Source of the DNA: JBEEPE01 sp964489645
Lineage (GTDB): Bacteria > Verrucomicrobiota > Verrucomicrobiia > Chthoniobacterales > Chthoniobacteraceae
Reading direction: 5' to 3'
NCBI GenBank assembly: GCA_964489645.1
Contig: CAZAZT010000016.1
Span: 1-40,250 of the forward strand
DNA: 40,250 nucleotides
The notes under the pieces were generated by a model. The model was not told the origin of the DNA and did no database searches. It worked only from the letters and a program-made list of their open reading frames with translations. The position numbers and the translations under genes were made by a program. Positions 21,807 to 30,725 of the stretch are shown one piece after another. Within the stretch, counting starts at the first letter, position 1. Every line of letters begins with the position of its first letter.

Positions 21807-24564
21807 TCAAGGCATCTCGCGGAACTCAGCCATCTTCACCCCGTCAGCGGGGTTCCACACTCGCAACACTCCATCTTGCCCACCCGCAAAAACACTGCGT
21901 CCATGTGCCGGCGCAGCCAATGCGTGAACGAAGTCCGTCCCCTCCGCCATTGTCTTCGCCGCAGTTCCGTTCGCTGCCCCAATCACGCGCACCTTCCCAT
22001 CCCCAGAGGCCGCAACAAACTGCCCCCCCGACCCAAGGTACTGAACGGAAGTAATTTCCTTATCAACACCATCCACATTCTTCTTCCGAACTCCTGTCAC
22101 AGCATCCCATATCTTGACCGCATTGTCCCCCCCGCCAGTGACAATCCCCCGACCATCCGGACTCCACGCAACACCCAGCACGTGATGCGTGTGCCCCTCC
22201 AGCGTCTTCTCCACTTTCAAACTCGCCACGTCCACCACGCGAGCAGTCTTATCCGCCCCCCCCGTAACCAACTTTTTGCCGTCAGGCGAGAACGCCAACG
22301 AAAGAACCGTGTCAGAATGCACCGCCGCCGCCCGCCGTGGAGCCGCATCAAGCGCCGATGTCTTCCAGATCAACACATCTCCGTCGCGCGAAGGATCCCC
22401 ACCACCCACCGCCAACAACGCTCCGTCACGGCTGAACGCCGACGCAAGGACTCGATCCTTAAACGGCTCAATGGCTTTCACACTGCCTATCGTCTTCGCC
22501 AATGCCCACTTGCTTCCAGACGCGTATGTCCACACCGAACCATCATCGCCAGAGGCAATCACCTTGCCCTCCCTAACTGCAACCCCGTGGATGCTCGCCT
22601 TCTCCTTCCGCACGCCAAATGCGACCACCAACCCGCCTGATACCGACCCTCTGATTTGCGTCAGCCCATTCGCATGCCCAACAACCACAACTCCTTGGTC
22701 ACCTGATACTCCAATCGCGGTCACAGGCGACGAGACCTCCGAGGCTTTTTTAAGTTCAGCAACCTCCGCAACCACCTTCGCTTTCACCGCTTCCTCAGAG
22801 GCCAGATCCGCCTTGGCTTTCACCGCGGCATCCGCTGTCGTTTTTTCCTCGGTCTTCGCAAGTTCGATCTCACTCTCCGCCAGCTTTTTCGCATTCTCTG
22901 CCCGCTCAACATCGGTTTTGGCCGTCATCACCTTCTTTTTCGCAGCCTCCAAAGCATCCGTTGCAGCTTTCAAAGCCGTCTCCTTGGCCTTGAGCGCTGC
23001 TTTTGAAGCTTCGAGCCCCTTGGTGGACTCCGCCAACTTCTTTGCAGATTCATCCACCGCTTCCTTCGCTGCCGCAGCGTCGGCCTTGAGCTTTGTCGCA
23101 GCCTCTTCAATCCCTTTGTGGTCAGCCTCCACCTTCTGCGAAGCCTTCTCTGCTTCTTTGAAAGCGGCGTCCGCATCGGAAAGAGCCTTCTCTGCTGGGG
23201 CAACCGTGGGCTCCGCATCCGCCAACGCTTTCACCTTGGCCTCCAACTCCTTGACCCGGTTCGGAACCGCCTCAGTCGCCTTCTTCACCCGCTCCTTGGC
23301 TGCTGCAGCCAGTTTATCTGCCTCCGCCAACTGCTCCTTACGAAACGCCACATCGAAATCCGAGATCTCCTGCCGCCTCACGCCCGCCTCCCATGTCGCC
23401 ACTGCATCTGGGTCCCCTTTGCTCCCTCCAACCACCTTGCCCGCGCCGTCCATGAGAACAAAGCTTCCATCCGCCAATCCCGCAGCCAAACGCCCCCCCT
23501 CACTTGAGACCGCCACCGCAACCGCGGAAGCCGCAACCTTCGCTTTGACACTCGGTTGCTCCGAGGCCCCCTGCCAGACCCAAACCGTTCCGTCCTTGCA
23601 TCCCGCAACCACCCGGTCCCCCGAACGGTTCAATGCAACAACCTCCGCCGGATGCCCTTTCCTCTCCAGACCCGCCGCTCCTGTTGTCGCATCAAACTGG
23701 CGCACAACCGCATCTCCTCCCGCCACCAAAACCGCCTTGTTATCCGCGCTCCACACCAGCGCCGCAGGCACATGCGGCAACTCAATGCTCGCCAGCACCT
23801 TCCCTTCTCCCCGACTCCAAACAACCATCTTCTTGTCAGCCCCCGCAATCGCCAATNNNNNNNNNNNNNNNNNNNNNNNNNNNNNNNNNNNNNNNNNNNN
23901 NNNNNNNNNNNNNNNNNNNNNNNNNNNNNNNNNNNNNNNNNNNNNNNNNNNNNNNNAACTTACCATCCGGTGAAAAAGCCAACGATTGCACTTGGTCCGC
24001 ATGAGCTTCTCCGCGGAAGACTTGCTGTCCCGTCGCGGTGTCGTAGACGAAAACCTGATTGCCTCGCGAACAAGCGACAAAGCGCCCATCTTGCGTGGTC
24101 GCTACCGCCAAGATCGCTCGCAAATGCGCAGGCAAAGGCTGCCACTTCAGCTCACGAACGAATGCCTTTCCTTCCTTAGCCCCCTCATCAATCCAGCGCT
24201 TCAGCACCCCCAACTGCTCGGAAGTAAGATTTTTCGCCTTCACTTTGTTGTCCTTCGGAGGCATCGCAGTGTCTTCCTCCTCGTGGGTCGAGACTTTCAG
24301 CAGCAGGCTCTCACCCCCCTTCCCCGGCACCACCGATGCCCCAGAATCTCCCCCCTTCAAGATGTCCTTCGGCGTCTCCAGATTGAGACCAGCCTTTCGC
24401 GTGCTCTTCGAATGACATGAGATGCAGTTGTCGCTCAAAAACGGAAGGACATCCGCATTGAAATCAACGGATTTTCCGGCCGGCAAATCCTTTACGGGGA
24501 TTGTCGCACCCATCGCGCCATAAGGCAGCACGAACGCCATCGCAGGGATCAGATATCGTCTCAT
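21807..24564 (-). CDS. PSCyt1 cytochrome c / coiled-coil / WD40 beta-propeller protein (split by assembly gap)
   Basis: One gene broken by a 100-N gap whose arbitrary length shifts the frame (24564-23957 and 23856-21807 read in different frames). The N-terminal part has a signal peptide (RRYLIPAMAFVLPYGAMGA) and a planctomycete cytochrome C domain (PSCyt1) with heme motif CISCH (Cys47, Cys50, His51), GGDSGASVVPGKGGESLL and AMPPKDNKV. WD40 repeats follow on both sides of the gap (LAFSPDGK; GADKKMVVWSRG). Then comes about 200 residues of Ala/Lys/Glu heptad-rich coiled coil (roughly 23380-22760), then at least five more WD40 repeats (LAFSPDGKKLVTGGADKTARVV, VAWSPDGRGIVTGGGDNAVKIWD). It is probably exported and heme-binding. 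It is last in the cluster, 51 bp after the PPC-domain gene. Confidence 0.85.
23857..23956. other. Assembly gap (100 N) inside the PSCyt1-WD40 gene
   Basis: A placeholder gap between two WD40 repeats. The reading frames on the two sides do not match across exactly 100 bases, so the true gap is not 100 bp; the frame break is an assembly artefact rather than a real frameshift. Confidence 0.95.
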
Positions 24565-24615
24565 CGCTTTCTTTCGCTCCGTTCTTCTTCCGTTCAATCA
24601 ATCACTTCCACCTTC

Positions 24616-26793
24616 TCACTTCGCAGCTGGTTTCGCCTCCGGCTTGGCAGGTGCCTTCACCTCAAAGGAAACCGCAGGTGAATAGGCGGTCGGAATCACG
24701 TCTTTCCCAGCGACCTTCCCTTTCCCTTGAGCAGTGAAATAGGCGACGTGACGCCCCGCGCCGACCTTCAACGCCGCCAGATCCAGCACCACCTTCAGCG
24801 TCGTCGTTTTCACATCCGCATCCACCTCCTTGAACGTCTCCGACCCAGCGAAACCTCCCACCTTGACCTTCAATACCTCTTTGAACTCTGGAGCACGCTC
24901 GATTTTCACCGGCACCTCCAACTTCGCTCCCACCATCGCCTCCAAAGGACCCGACACCTCCGCGGACAGCTTCAACGGAGCCGCCAACGTGGACACCGCC
25001 ACCGGAATACCTTCACCACGCGCCAATCGCGAGGAGGGTGTGTCGTTGTTCGTATCCGCCACCGCCCAACTCACCGTCGCCGCACGCGCTTGTCGCTCCA
25101 TCGAAGCTGCCTTCCCCAAGACCTTCGCGAGGGCAACCGACTTCGCCGCTTCAGGCGCAGCCTTCAGCAAGAGGTAACCATCATTCTTTCCCGCAGGGAT
25201 GACCGTTGCCTCAGCGCTCACACCCGACGGAAGATCCGTCGCAGTCAGCTCTATCGCTTCATTCATCCCGCCGGATCTCAAGGCAACAACCCGCAACGCC
25301 GTCACGCCCCCAGGGCGAATCGATACTCCACGCGGAGCCACCGCGCGATCATTTGGGTTCTCTGGCGGAGGCTCCGTCACTGCGATGAGCGAAAAATCAG
25401 CCCTCTCACGCCTCAACACCACAACGAATGGCGCCCCCATTCCGGGGCGAGCCGCCCCGCTCAAATCCGTCACGCGAACAGTGTATCGTCCATCTTCTTT
25501 GGCCTCGATCTTCAAAGAAGGATCATTGTGCAGTGTGCTTAACTTCGCCCCTCCCGCATTGAGGTCTGGACCGTATGCCTCCGCGACGTGCGCGCCCCCC
25601 TTCTCCACACGCAAATATGGATTCGGTTCAGCCACGCCCAATCGATGCGCAAAAACCTCCGCAACCACCACCTCGCCCTTCTTCATCTCAAGCGAGAAAG
25701 CATTCCCACCGTAGCCCTTGGCGAACAATCCTGAAACCGCCCCAGGCACTTTCGCGATCGGAGCCTCCCCAGCGGAGTCCGAACTCACAGTCAAAACCTC
25801 GCCCTCCACAGGAACCACCGGAACCGAGTTCGCGACACCAGACGCCCCACGGAAACGGTACGCATAAACCGGGGAAGACGCGCTCGCTGGTGCCCCCGCA
25901 GCATCCGAGCCTTTGGAGACTGCAGGAACCTCGATTTCCGTATCGAGTTGCTCTAAAGGCTTTCCATCCAAACTTTTAAGGCTCGAAGACTTGGACCCAG
26001 GCAACCCTCGGCCGTACAACGTGACTTTCGACTTTCCCGATGCCGCAACCGCCGCCGGCACCACCGCCTCCACATTCGGGGACTCGTCGACGGATAATCT
26101 GTATCCAAAATCCGCCCCTCCCCCAAAAACGAGGTCGTGAACCGCCACGAGGTACTTGCCGTCCGCCGGCGCCTCAAAGTCCACGGCCGTCCGCCGCCCG
26201 TTCGAAACGATTTTTCGCCCTGCTTCGTCCAAGATGGAAAACACGGGCGTCAGCTTGGAATCCAGCTCTCGGGCCAAACACTTCACCGTGAATCGTTTTC
26301 CTTTCTTCAACTCGACACGGTAATGGTCCCGCGCAGCGGCTGCGACCGTCCCAAACACCGCCGAACCAACCGGCAGATCCATGGGCTTAGCCAAACTGCA
26401 TTCACCAGCCTTCCGGATCACCTCATGACGATCCACCACGAACCCCTTCGGATTGGAGATTCCATAGTTCCCCGGAACTCGTACGTCATAGATCCCCTCG
26501 GGCACACCGGCGTCCACCTTGATGGAGAACACTTTGTCCTTCACCGACTTCCCAGTGATGCCGGGATGCGACGCCCAAACCGTTTCCACACCTTCAAGAT
26601 CCGAACCGGCCAGAACCACCTCAACCTCCGCCCCAGGCTTCCCGCCCGCAGGAAACACGGAATCCAACCGCGTCAGAGGAAGATCCACCGCGCAAACAGA
26701 GATCGCCGTTAGCAAAGTACCCAATACGACCGCTGAGACAGCGGCCCCAACGCGGGGAGCACCCAGAGGGCTCCGGGGGGAAATGGATCGCAT
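24616..26793 (-). CDS. Exported PPC-domain protein of the planctomycete-type cytochrome cluster
   Basis: A ~725-residue secreted protein. A signal peptide (hydrophobic residues ~17-34, ending near VCAVDLP) is followed by an IPT/Ig-like first domain (LDSVFPAGGKPGAEVEVVLAG, VPEGIYDVRVPGNYGISNP), a pre-peptidase C-terminal (PPC) type beta-sandwich (GTVAAAARDHYRVELKKGKRF, DGKYLVAVHDL), a second similar pair, and a C-terminal beta-rich part ending in a Lys/Pro/Ala tail. No catalytic motif is visible, so it is likely a binding or structural protein. Proteins of this form accompany DUF1549/DUF1553 and DUF1501 genes in planctomycetes and verrucomicrobia. The ATG at 26793 lies 2 bp after the stop of the DUF1549/DUF1553 gene, indicating translational coupling. 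Confidence 0.8.
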   Translation of the reverse strand: MRSISPRSPLGAPRVGAAVSAVVLGTLLTAISVCAVDLPLTRLDSVFPAGGKPGAEVEVVLAGSDLEGVETVWASHPGITGKSVKDKVFSIKVDAGVPEGIYDVRVPGNYGISNPKGFVVDRHEVIRKAGECSLAKPMDLPVGSAVFGTVAAAARDHYRVELKKGKRFTVKCLARELDSKLTPVFSILDEAGRKIVSNGRRTAVDFEAPADGKYLVAVHDLVFGGGADFGYRLSVDESPNVEAVVPAAVAASGKSKVTLYGRGLPGSKSSSLKSLDGKPLEQLDTEIEVPAVSKGSDAAGAPASASSPVYAYRFRGASGVANSVPVVPVEGEVLTVSSDSAGEAPIAKVPGAVSGLFAKGYGGNAFSLEMKKGEVVVAEVFAHRLGVAEPNPYLRVEKGGAHVAEAYGPDLNAGGAKLSTLHNDPSLKIEAKEDGRYTVRVTDLSGAARPGMGAPFVVVLRRERADFSLIAVTEPPPENPNDRAVAPRGVSIRPGGVTALRVVALRSGGMNEAIELTATDLPSGVSAEATVIPAGKNDGYLLLKAAPEAAKSVALAKVLGKAASMERQARAATVSWAVADTNNDTPSSRLARGEGIPVAVSTLAAPLKLSAEVSGPLEAMVGAKLEVPVKIERAPEFKEVLKVKVGGFAGSETFKEVDADVKTTTLKVVLDLAALKVGAGRHVAYFTAQGKGKVAGKDVIPTAYSPAVSFEVKAPAKPEAKPAAK

Positions 26794-26795
26794 GA

Positions 26796-29321
26796 TCAGT
26801 GGTTGAACAAGAACTCCTTGGAATTCAGCAAAGTCCACAACAGGTCTTCGTACGCTTGACGCTTCACCTTGCCGACCTCCGTAGGTTGTCCGTCAGCTTC
26901 AGGCCTCGGCTTCGTGATGTGCTTCAAAGCAAGTTCCACCTCGTTCTTCTGCGGAGCCCGTGAAAGCGATGTGAGGTACATCTCCTCAACCGCTTTCGCA
27001 TCACCCTGTTGATGTTGAGCGAACTTTGCAGCTGCCCCCGCATCCGCAGACAAACGCTCCTGTAAATCCTTCGCATTGATTAGATGCAACGCCTGAGCCA
27101 AGCTGGCATCCTGCGTCCGCTCACATTCACAAGCACTTGATGATTCGGGCCTTCCGAACACGGTCAAGAAATAGCTCGATGCGTTGTAGCTGTTGTCCGG
27201 CAACGCAATCGCGCGGGTCCCTACGGGCATTCCCGTGAAAGAACCCGACACCTTTGTCACCTTACCGATCGCGTCATACAAAACCTCCGCAGGCAGTCGC
27301 TTCGGATAATAGCGAGAGAAGCCCTGCCGATCTGTTGCGTTATGCGCATTCGGGATCGCACTCCGTTGATACGTCTCCGAACGCACCATCTCACGGATCA
27401 ATGCCTTCTGATCGAAACCGCTCGTGACAAACTTCTTCGCCAGCAAATCCAACAACTCGGGGTTTGAAGGAGGATTCGTGTCCCGCATGTCATCCTCAGG
27501 TTCAACAATCCCCCGATTAAAGAAGTGCTTCCAGTAACGATTTGCCAAGGTCCGAGCAAAGAAGGGATTTTCCGGCGAACTCATCCAGTCCGCCAACACC
27601 AAACGGGGATCCATCTCCGGAGCAATTTTCATCTCCCCAGAACCCAAAGCCGCGGGCTTCACCGCCTGCTTCGTTTTTTTGTTCACCGCCGCAGCTTCAC
27701 CGCGACGATGCATCACAAGATCCGTTCCCTTCCTCCCGACCTGCGTGAAGAACGCGGAGAAACTGTAATAATCCGCCTGACTCCACTTCTCGAACGGATG
27801 ATGGTGACATTGAGCGCACTGGAGCCGCGTCCCCAAGAACAGCTGCGCAACATCCTCCAACTGTTGTTGCGGTTCTTTCACCTGCTTGTACCAAGCCACT
27901 GGAGGATTATCGGACGGCGTTCCACTCGCCGCCAAAACCTCACGGACCATCACATCGAAAGGTTTGTTCGCTTTGAACGAATCCACCAACCATCCATGGA
28001 ACGCAAAGTTCACCGGCGCATCCTTCGGTGTGTTCCGCTTGTTACGGAGCAAAGCACTCCACTTGCCCGCGAAATACTCCGCGAACTCGTCACTCTCCAA
28101 CAACCGATCGATCAGAACATCGCGCTTTGACGGGTTCGTGTCCGCAACAAACGCCTTCACCTCATCCGCATCCGGCAACCTCCCCGCGATATCCAAACTC
28201 AACCGCCGCATGAACGTCGCATCGTCCGCTCGGTCCGATGGAGGCACTCCCATCGCCTTCAACTTCGCAAACACCGCACGATCCACATCGTTCCTCGGCT
28301 CTGGAAGCTTCTCCACAGGAGCCCCCAACGGAATCGTCGCACGAAACACCGTGGCCTTCCCCTGANNNNNNNNNNCATCGCCAGGCAAGTCCGACAACAC
28401 CACCTGACCATCGTCGTCCACATTCGCCATCGCTTTCTCGTTGGCCTCATACAACGCGCTGCGCGTCACGTCCTCCACGCTTCCATCCGAGTATTTTGCC
28501 AACACAGACAACTGCTGACTGGCCTTCATCCCCATCACCCGTGCCTTAGGGAAAACCTCAATCTCCGCCAACTTCGGATCTGTCGGACTCCCAAAAGGCA
28601 TCCCCTGCTGGATCCACCGAACCACCAATCGGTAATCATCCGAATCCACACTCATCCTCTTACCGCCTCCATGAGGTGAACTGCCAACCCCTTTCGTCAG
28701 AAGAAGACTGTTCTCAGGGGAAGCTGGAAACAGGCGCCGTCCGCGTGCCTCCTTCACCAAATGCTCGTAATCCTCCTCAGGCTCAAATCCCAAAAGCGAA
28801 AGACGGAACCCGTTCTGTCCACCCGATTTACCATGACACCCTCCCGAATTGCACGAGCCCTTCGTGAACACCGGAACGATACGGTTGGTGAAGTTGATTG
28901 CCGCAGCTTCCTTCGCCTTCTCCACCACCACCTTTAGCTCCGCTTGCAGTCCGTGCTTCGCCTCCTTGGCTCGGATCGTTGCTGAACCGTCTGCCTTCAC
29001 CGACACACGCCCCGTTCCGTCAATGGCAACCACCCCCTCCGGTTGCGCTGTCAACTCCACCGATCGGGTCACATCCACAGGGTCCCCTTGCGAGAACTTT
29101 AAAGCCACGTTCAACTGGCGCACCGCATCCGCACCGGTCAACCGCAGTGTCCCGTCGGCAACCTTTCCCATCCCACCGAACTCGAACATCAGCGCCTCCG
29201 GAGCGCCCGCAGCGAGCGCATCCCCCATCATCAAACCCGCACACACCGACGAGGCCGACAACACAAACGCGACGAGACCGGTTCGCACCGGCGCTCCAAG
29301 GGTTCCAAGGGTCGTTTTCAT
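26796..29321 (-). CDS. DUF1549/DUF1553 (PSCyt2/PSD1) c-type heme protein with Ig-like domains
   Basis: An 841-residue exported protein: signal peptide (residues ~11-32), Big2-type Ig-like domain (~60-135), an N-terminal heme-like motif SCNSGGCHGKSGGQNGF (Cys157, Cys162, His163), a second Ig-like domain (~254-335, containing the 10-N gap), DUF1549 (~340-550, FMRRLSLDIAGRLPDADEV and the heme motif CAQCHHHPFEKW at ~502-509) and DUF1553 (~580-830, RTLANRYWKHFFNRGIVEPEDDMR, ALIREMVRSETYQRS, ending WTLLNSKEFLFNH). This architecture is a hallmark of Planctomycetes and Verrucomicrobia; its function is unknown. The start has no Shine-Dalgarno sequence but an A/T-rich leader with a run of A directly before the ATG. 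It precedes the PPC gene by 2 bp. Confidence 0.92.
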   Translation of the reverse strand: MKTTLGTLGAPVRTGLVAFVLSASSVCAGLMMGDALAAGAPEALMFEFGGMGKVADGTLRLTGADAVRQLNVALKFSQGDPVDVTRSVELTAQPEGVVAIDGTGRVSVKADGSATIRAKEAKHGLQAELKVVVEKAKEAAAINFTNRIVPVFTKGSCNSGGCHGKSGGQNGFRLSLLGFEPEEDYEHLVKEARGRRLFPASPENSLLLTKGVGSSPHGGGKRMSVDSDDYRLVVRWIQQGMPFGSPTDPKLAEIEVFPKARVMGMKASQQLSVLAKYSDGSVEDVTRSALYEANEKAMANVDDDGQVVLSDLPGDXXXXQGKATVFRATIPLGAPVEKLPEPRNDVDRAVFAKLKAMGVPPSDRADDATFMRRLSLDIAGRLPDADEVKAFVADTNPSKRDVLIDRLLESDEFAEYFAGKWSALLRNKRNTPKDAPVNFAFHGWLVDSFKANKPFDVMVREVLAASGTPSDNPPVAWYKQVKEPQQQLEDVAQLFLGTRLQCAQCHHHPFEKWSQADYYSFSAFFTQVGRKGTDLVMHRRGEAAAVNKKTKQAVKPAALGSGEMKIAPEMDPRLVLADWMSSPENPFFARTLANRYWKHFFNRGIVEPEDDMRDTNPPSNPELLDLLAKKFVTSGFDQKALIREMVRSETYQRSAIPNAHNATDRQGFSRYYPKRLPAEVLYDAIGKVTKVSGSFTGMPVGTRAIALPDNSYNASSYFLTVFGRPESSSACECERTQDASLAQALHLINAKDLQERLSADAGAAAKFAQHQQGDAKAVEEMYLTSLSRAPQKNEVELALKHITKPRPEADGQPTEVGKVKRQAYEDLLWTLLNSKEFLFNH
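28366..28375. other. Assembly gap (10 N) inside the DUF1549/DUF1553 gene
   Basis: Ten N between SDLPGD and QGKATVF. The frame is kept, but from my recollection of related proteins the strand here is a few residues longer, so the real gap may differ from 10 bases. Confidence 0.9.
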
Positions 29322-29356
29322 TTTTTTAACATTAACTTTTCAATCACTTACAGTGC

Positions 29357-30703
29357 TCAAAGGATCTCTTTCATCGGTTGCCAGCCATCCACCAAATACT
29401 GGGGCCTCCCAGAAAGATCCGGCAGCGTCGTGTGCGTCAGATCGATGCCCAACCAAGTGTACAGCGTCGCAAAAACCTCGCCAAAATGCACAGGCCGATC
29501 CACTGGCTCGCCCCCCAAGCGATCCGTCGATCCAATCACCTGCCCCGTCTTGAAGCCCCCACCTGCCAGCACCGCACATCCCACCCGAGGCCAGTGGTCG
29601 CGCCCGCCCGTGGCATTGATCAACGGCGTCCTCCCAAACTCGCCCCACGCCACCACCGCCACATCCTTGTCCAATCCTCGTTCGTGCAAATCCTCCACCA
29701 ATGCCGAAAGCCCCTGGTCAAACCACGGGAGATGCGTCAGCAACTCGGAGTGGTTGCGATCATGGAAATCCCATCGCCCGTAATTCATCGTCACCACACG
29801 CGCCCCCGCCTCAACCAAACGCCGCGCCACCAAAAAATGCTCGTTGTTCCTCGGCGCACCATCGCCGTAGTTCTTCGTGTCGCCCTTGCCATAACGCTCC
29901 CTTTTGGCCGCGCTCTCCTTGGACAAATCCAACGCCTCGAGAAGTTTGCTCGACGTCAGAACGTCGAAGGCCTGTTGGTTGAACACATCCAAGCCTTCCA
30001 TCAAACCACTCCGATCCATGTCCCGGCGCAAACGATCAAAGGCCGTCAATAACGAACGCCGATCATCCAGACGATCACTCGTTATCCCGTTCAAACGCAA
30101 ATCACCCATGCCGTCGCCGTTCGGACGGAACGCCGAGCACGATGGCCCGAGAAAACCCGGATGTCCCGGAGAACCATACGGAGGATGTCCCGCCTTCGGC
30201 GCCAACCCGACGAACGGAGGAACCTGCCCATTCTCTCGCTCAATCACACGGGACATCACCGCCCCCAATGACGGCCACCCTCCTGGAGGCATCGGCACGC
30301 CGCGCGCACTCCGACCGGTGTAGCAGATGTGCGAATCGTGATCTCCCGTCACCGAACCCCACATCGATCGGATTGGCACCAACTTGTCCATGATCCTCGC
30401 TGAATAGGGCATATGCTCCGAGATCTGGATTCCCGGAACCTTCGTGGCGATCGGTTTGTACGGCCCGCGATACTCGAGCGGAGCGTCCATCTTCAGGTCG
30501 AATAGATCCTGATGCGGGGGTGCCCCTGCCATGTAAATCATGATGATCGACTTCGCGGACCGCCCCACCCCAGAGAGCGCTTCTGCCTGAAGGATCTGAG
30601 ACAATCCCAACCCACCCATCCCAAGCCCGCCCAAGCGAAGGAAATCGCGTCGGGAAACCCCATCACACAAAGCGCCTCCAGATGCTCCCGGTATCGTGAT
30701 CAT
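29357..30703 (-). CDS. DUF1501 protein, Tat-exported (copy 1)
   Basis: A 448-residue DUF1501 protein, a family with an alkaline-phosphatase/sulfatase-like fold and unknown activity. The N-terminus MITIPGASGGALCDG is followed by the twin-arginine motif SRRDFLRLGG and a hydrophobic stretch, so folded export through Tat is likely. Landmarks: KSIIMIYMAGAPPHQDLFDLK, a GDHDSHICYTGRS segment, NQQAFDVLTSSKLLEALDL, VTMNYGRWDFHDRN, VVAWGEFGRTPLIN and GGRDHWPRVGCAVLAGGG. The ATG at 30703 gives the conserved start; longer versions run into the preceding gene. It lies 22 bp after a second DUF1501 gene and 35 bp before the DUF1549/DUF1553 gene, in one probable operon. Confidence 0.92.
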   Translation of the reverse strand: MITIPGASGGALCDGVSRRDFLRLGGLGMGGLGLSQILQAEALSGVGRSAKSIIMIYMAGAPPHQDLFDLKMDAPLEYRGPYKPIATKVPGIQISEHMPYSARIMDKLVPIRSMWGSVTGDHDSHICYTGRSARGVPMPPGGWPSLGAVMSRVIERENGQVPPFVGLAPKAGHPPYGSPGHPGFLGPSCSAFRPNGDGMGDLRLNGITSDRLDDRRSLLTAFDRLRRDMDRSGLMEGLDVFNQQAFDVLTSSKLLEALDLSKESAAKRERYGKGDTKNYGDGAPRNNEHFLVARRLVEAGARVVTMNYGRWDFHDRNHSELLTHLPWFDQGLSALVEDLHERGLDKDVAVVAWGEFGRTPLINATGGRDHWPRVGCAVLAGGGFKTGQVIGSTDRLGGEPVDRPVHFGEVFATLYTWLGIDLTHTTLPDLSGRPQYLVDGWQPMKEIL

Positions 30704-30725
30704 GCCTGAAATCAGTTGGATCCAA

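Noticed and set aside
22189..23973. Long plus-strand open frame (594 codons) opposite the WD40/coiled-coil gene
   Set aside because: It is the antisense of the Ala/Lys/Glu-rich coiled coil and WD40 repeats, has a low-complexity Ala/Ser composition, no family features and crosses the assembly gap. The minus strand encodes a recognisable protein.
21807..24564. A genuine frameshift or pseudogene in the PSCyt1-WD40 gene
   Set aside because: The frame changes exactly at a 100-N placeholder gap; both sides are clean and belong to the same domain family.
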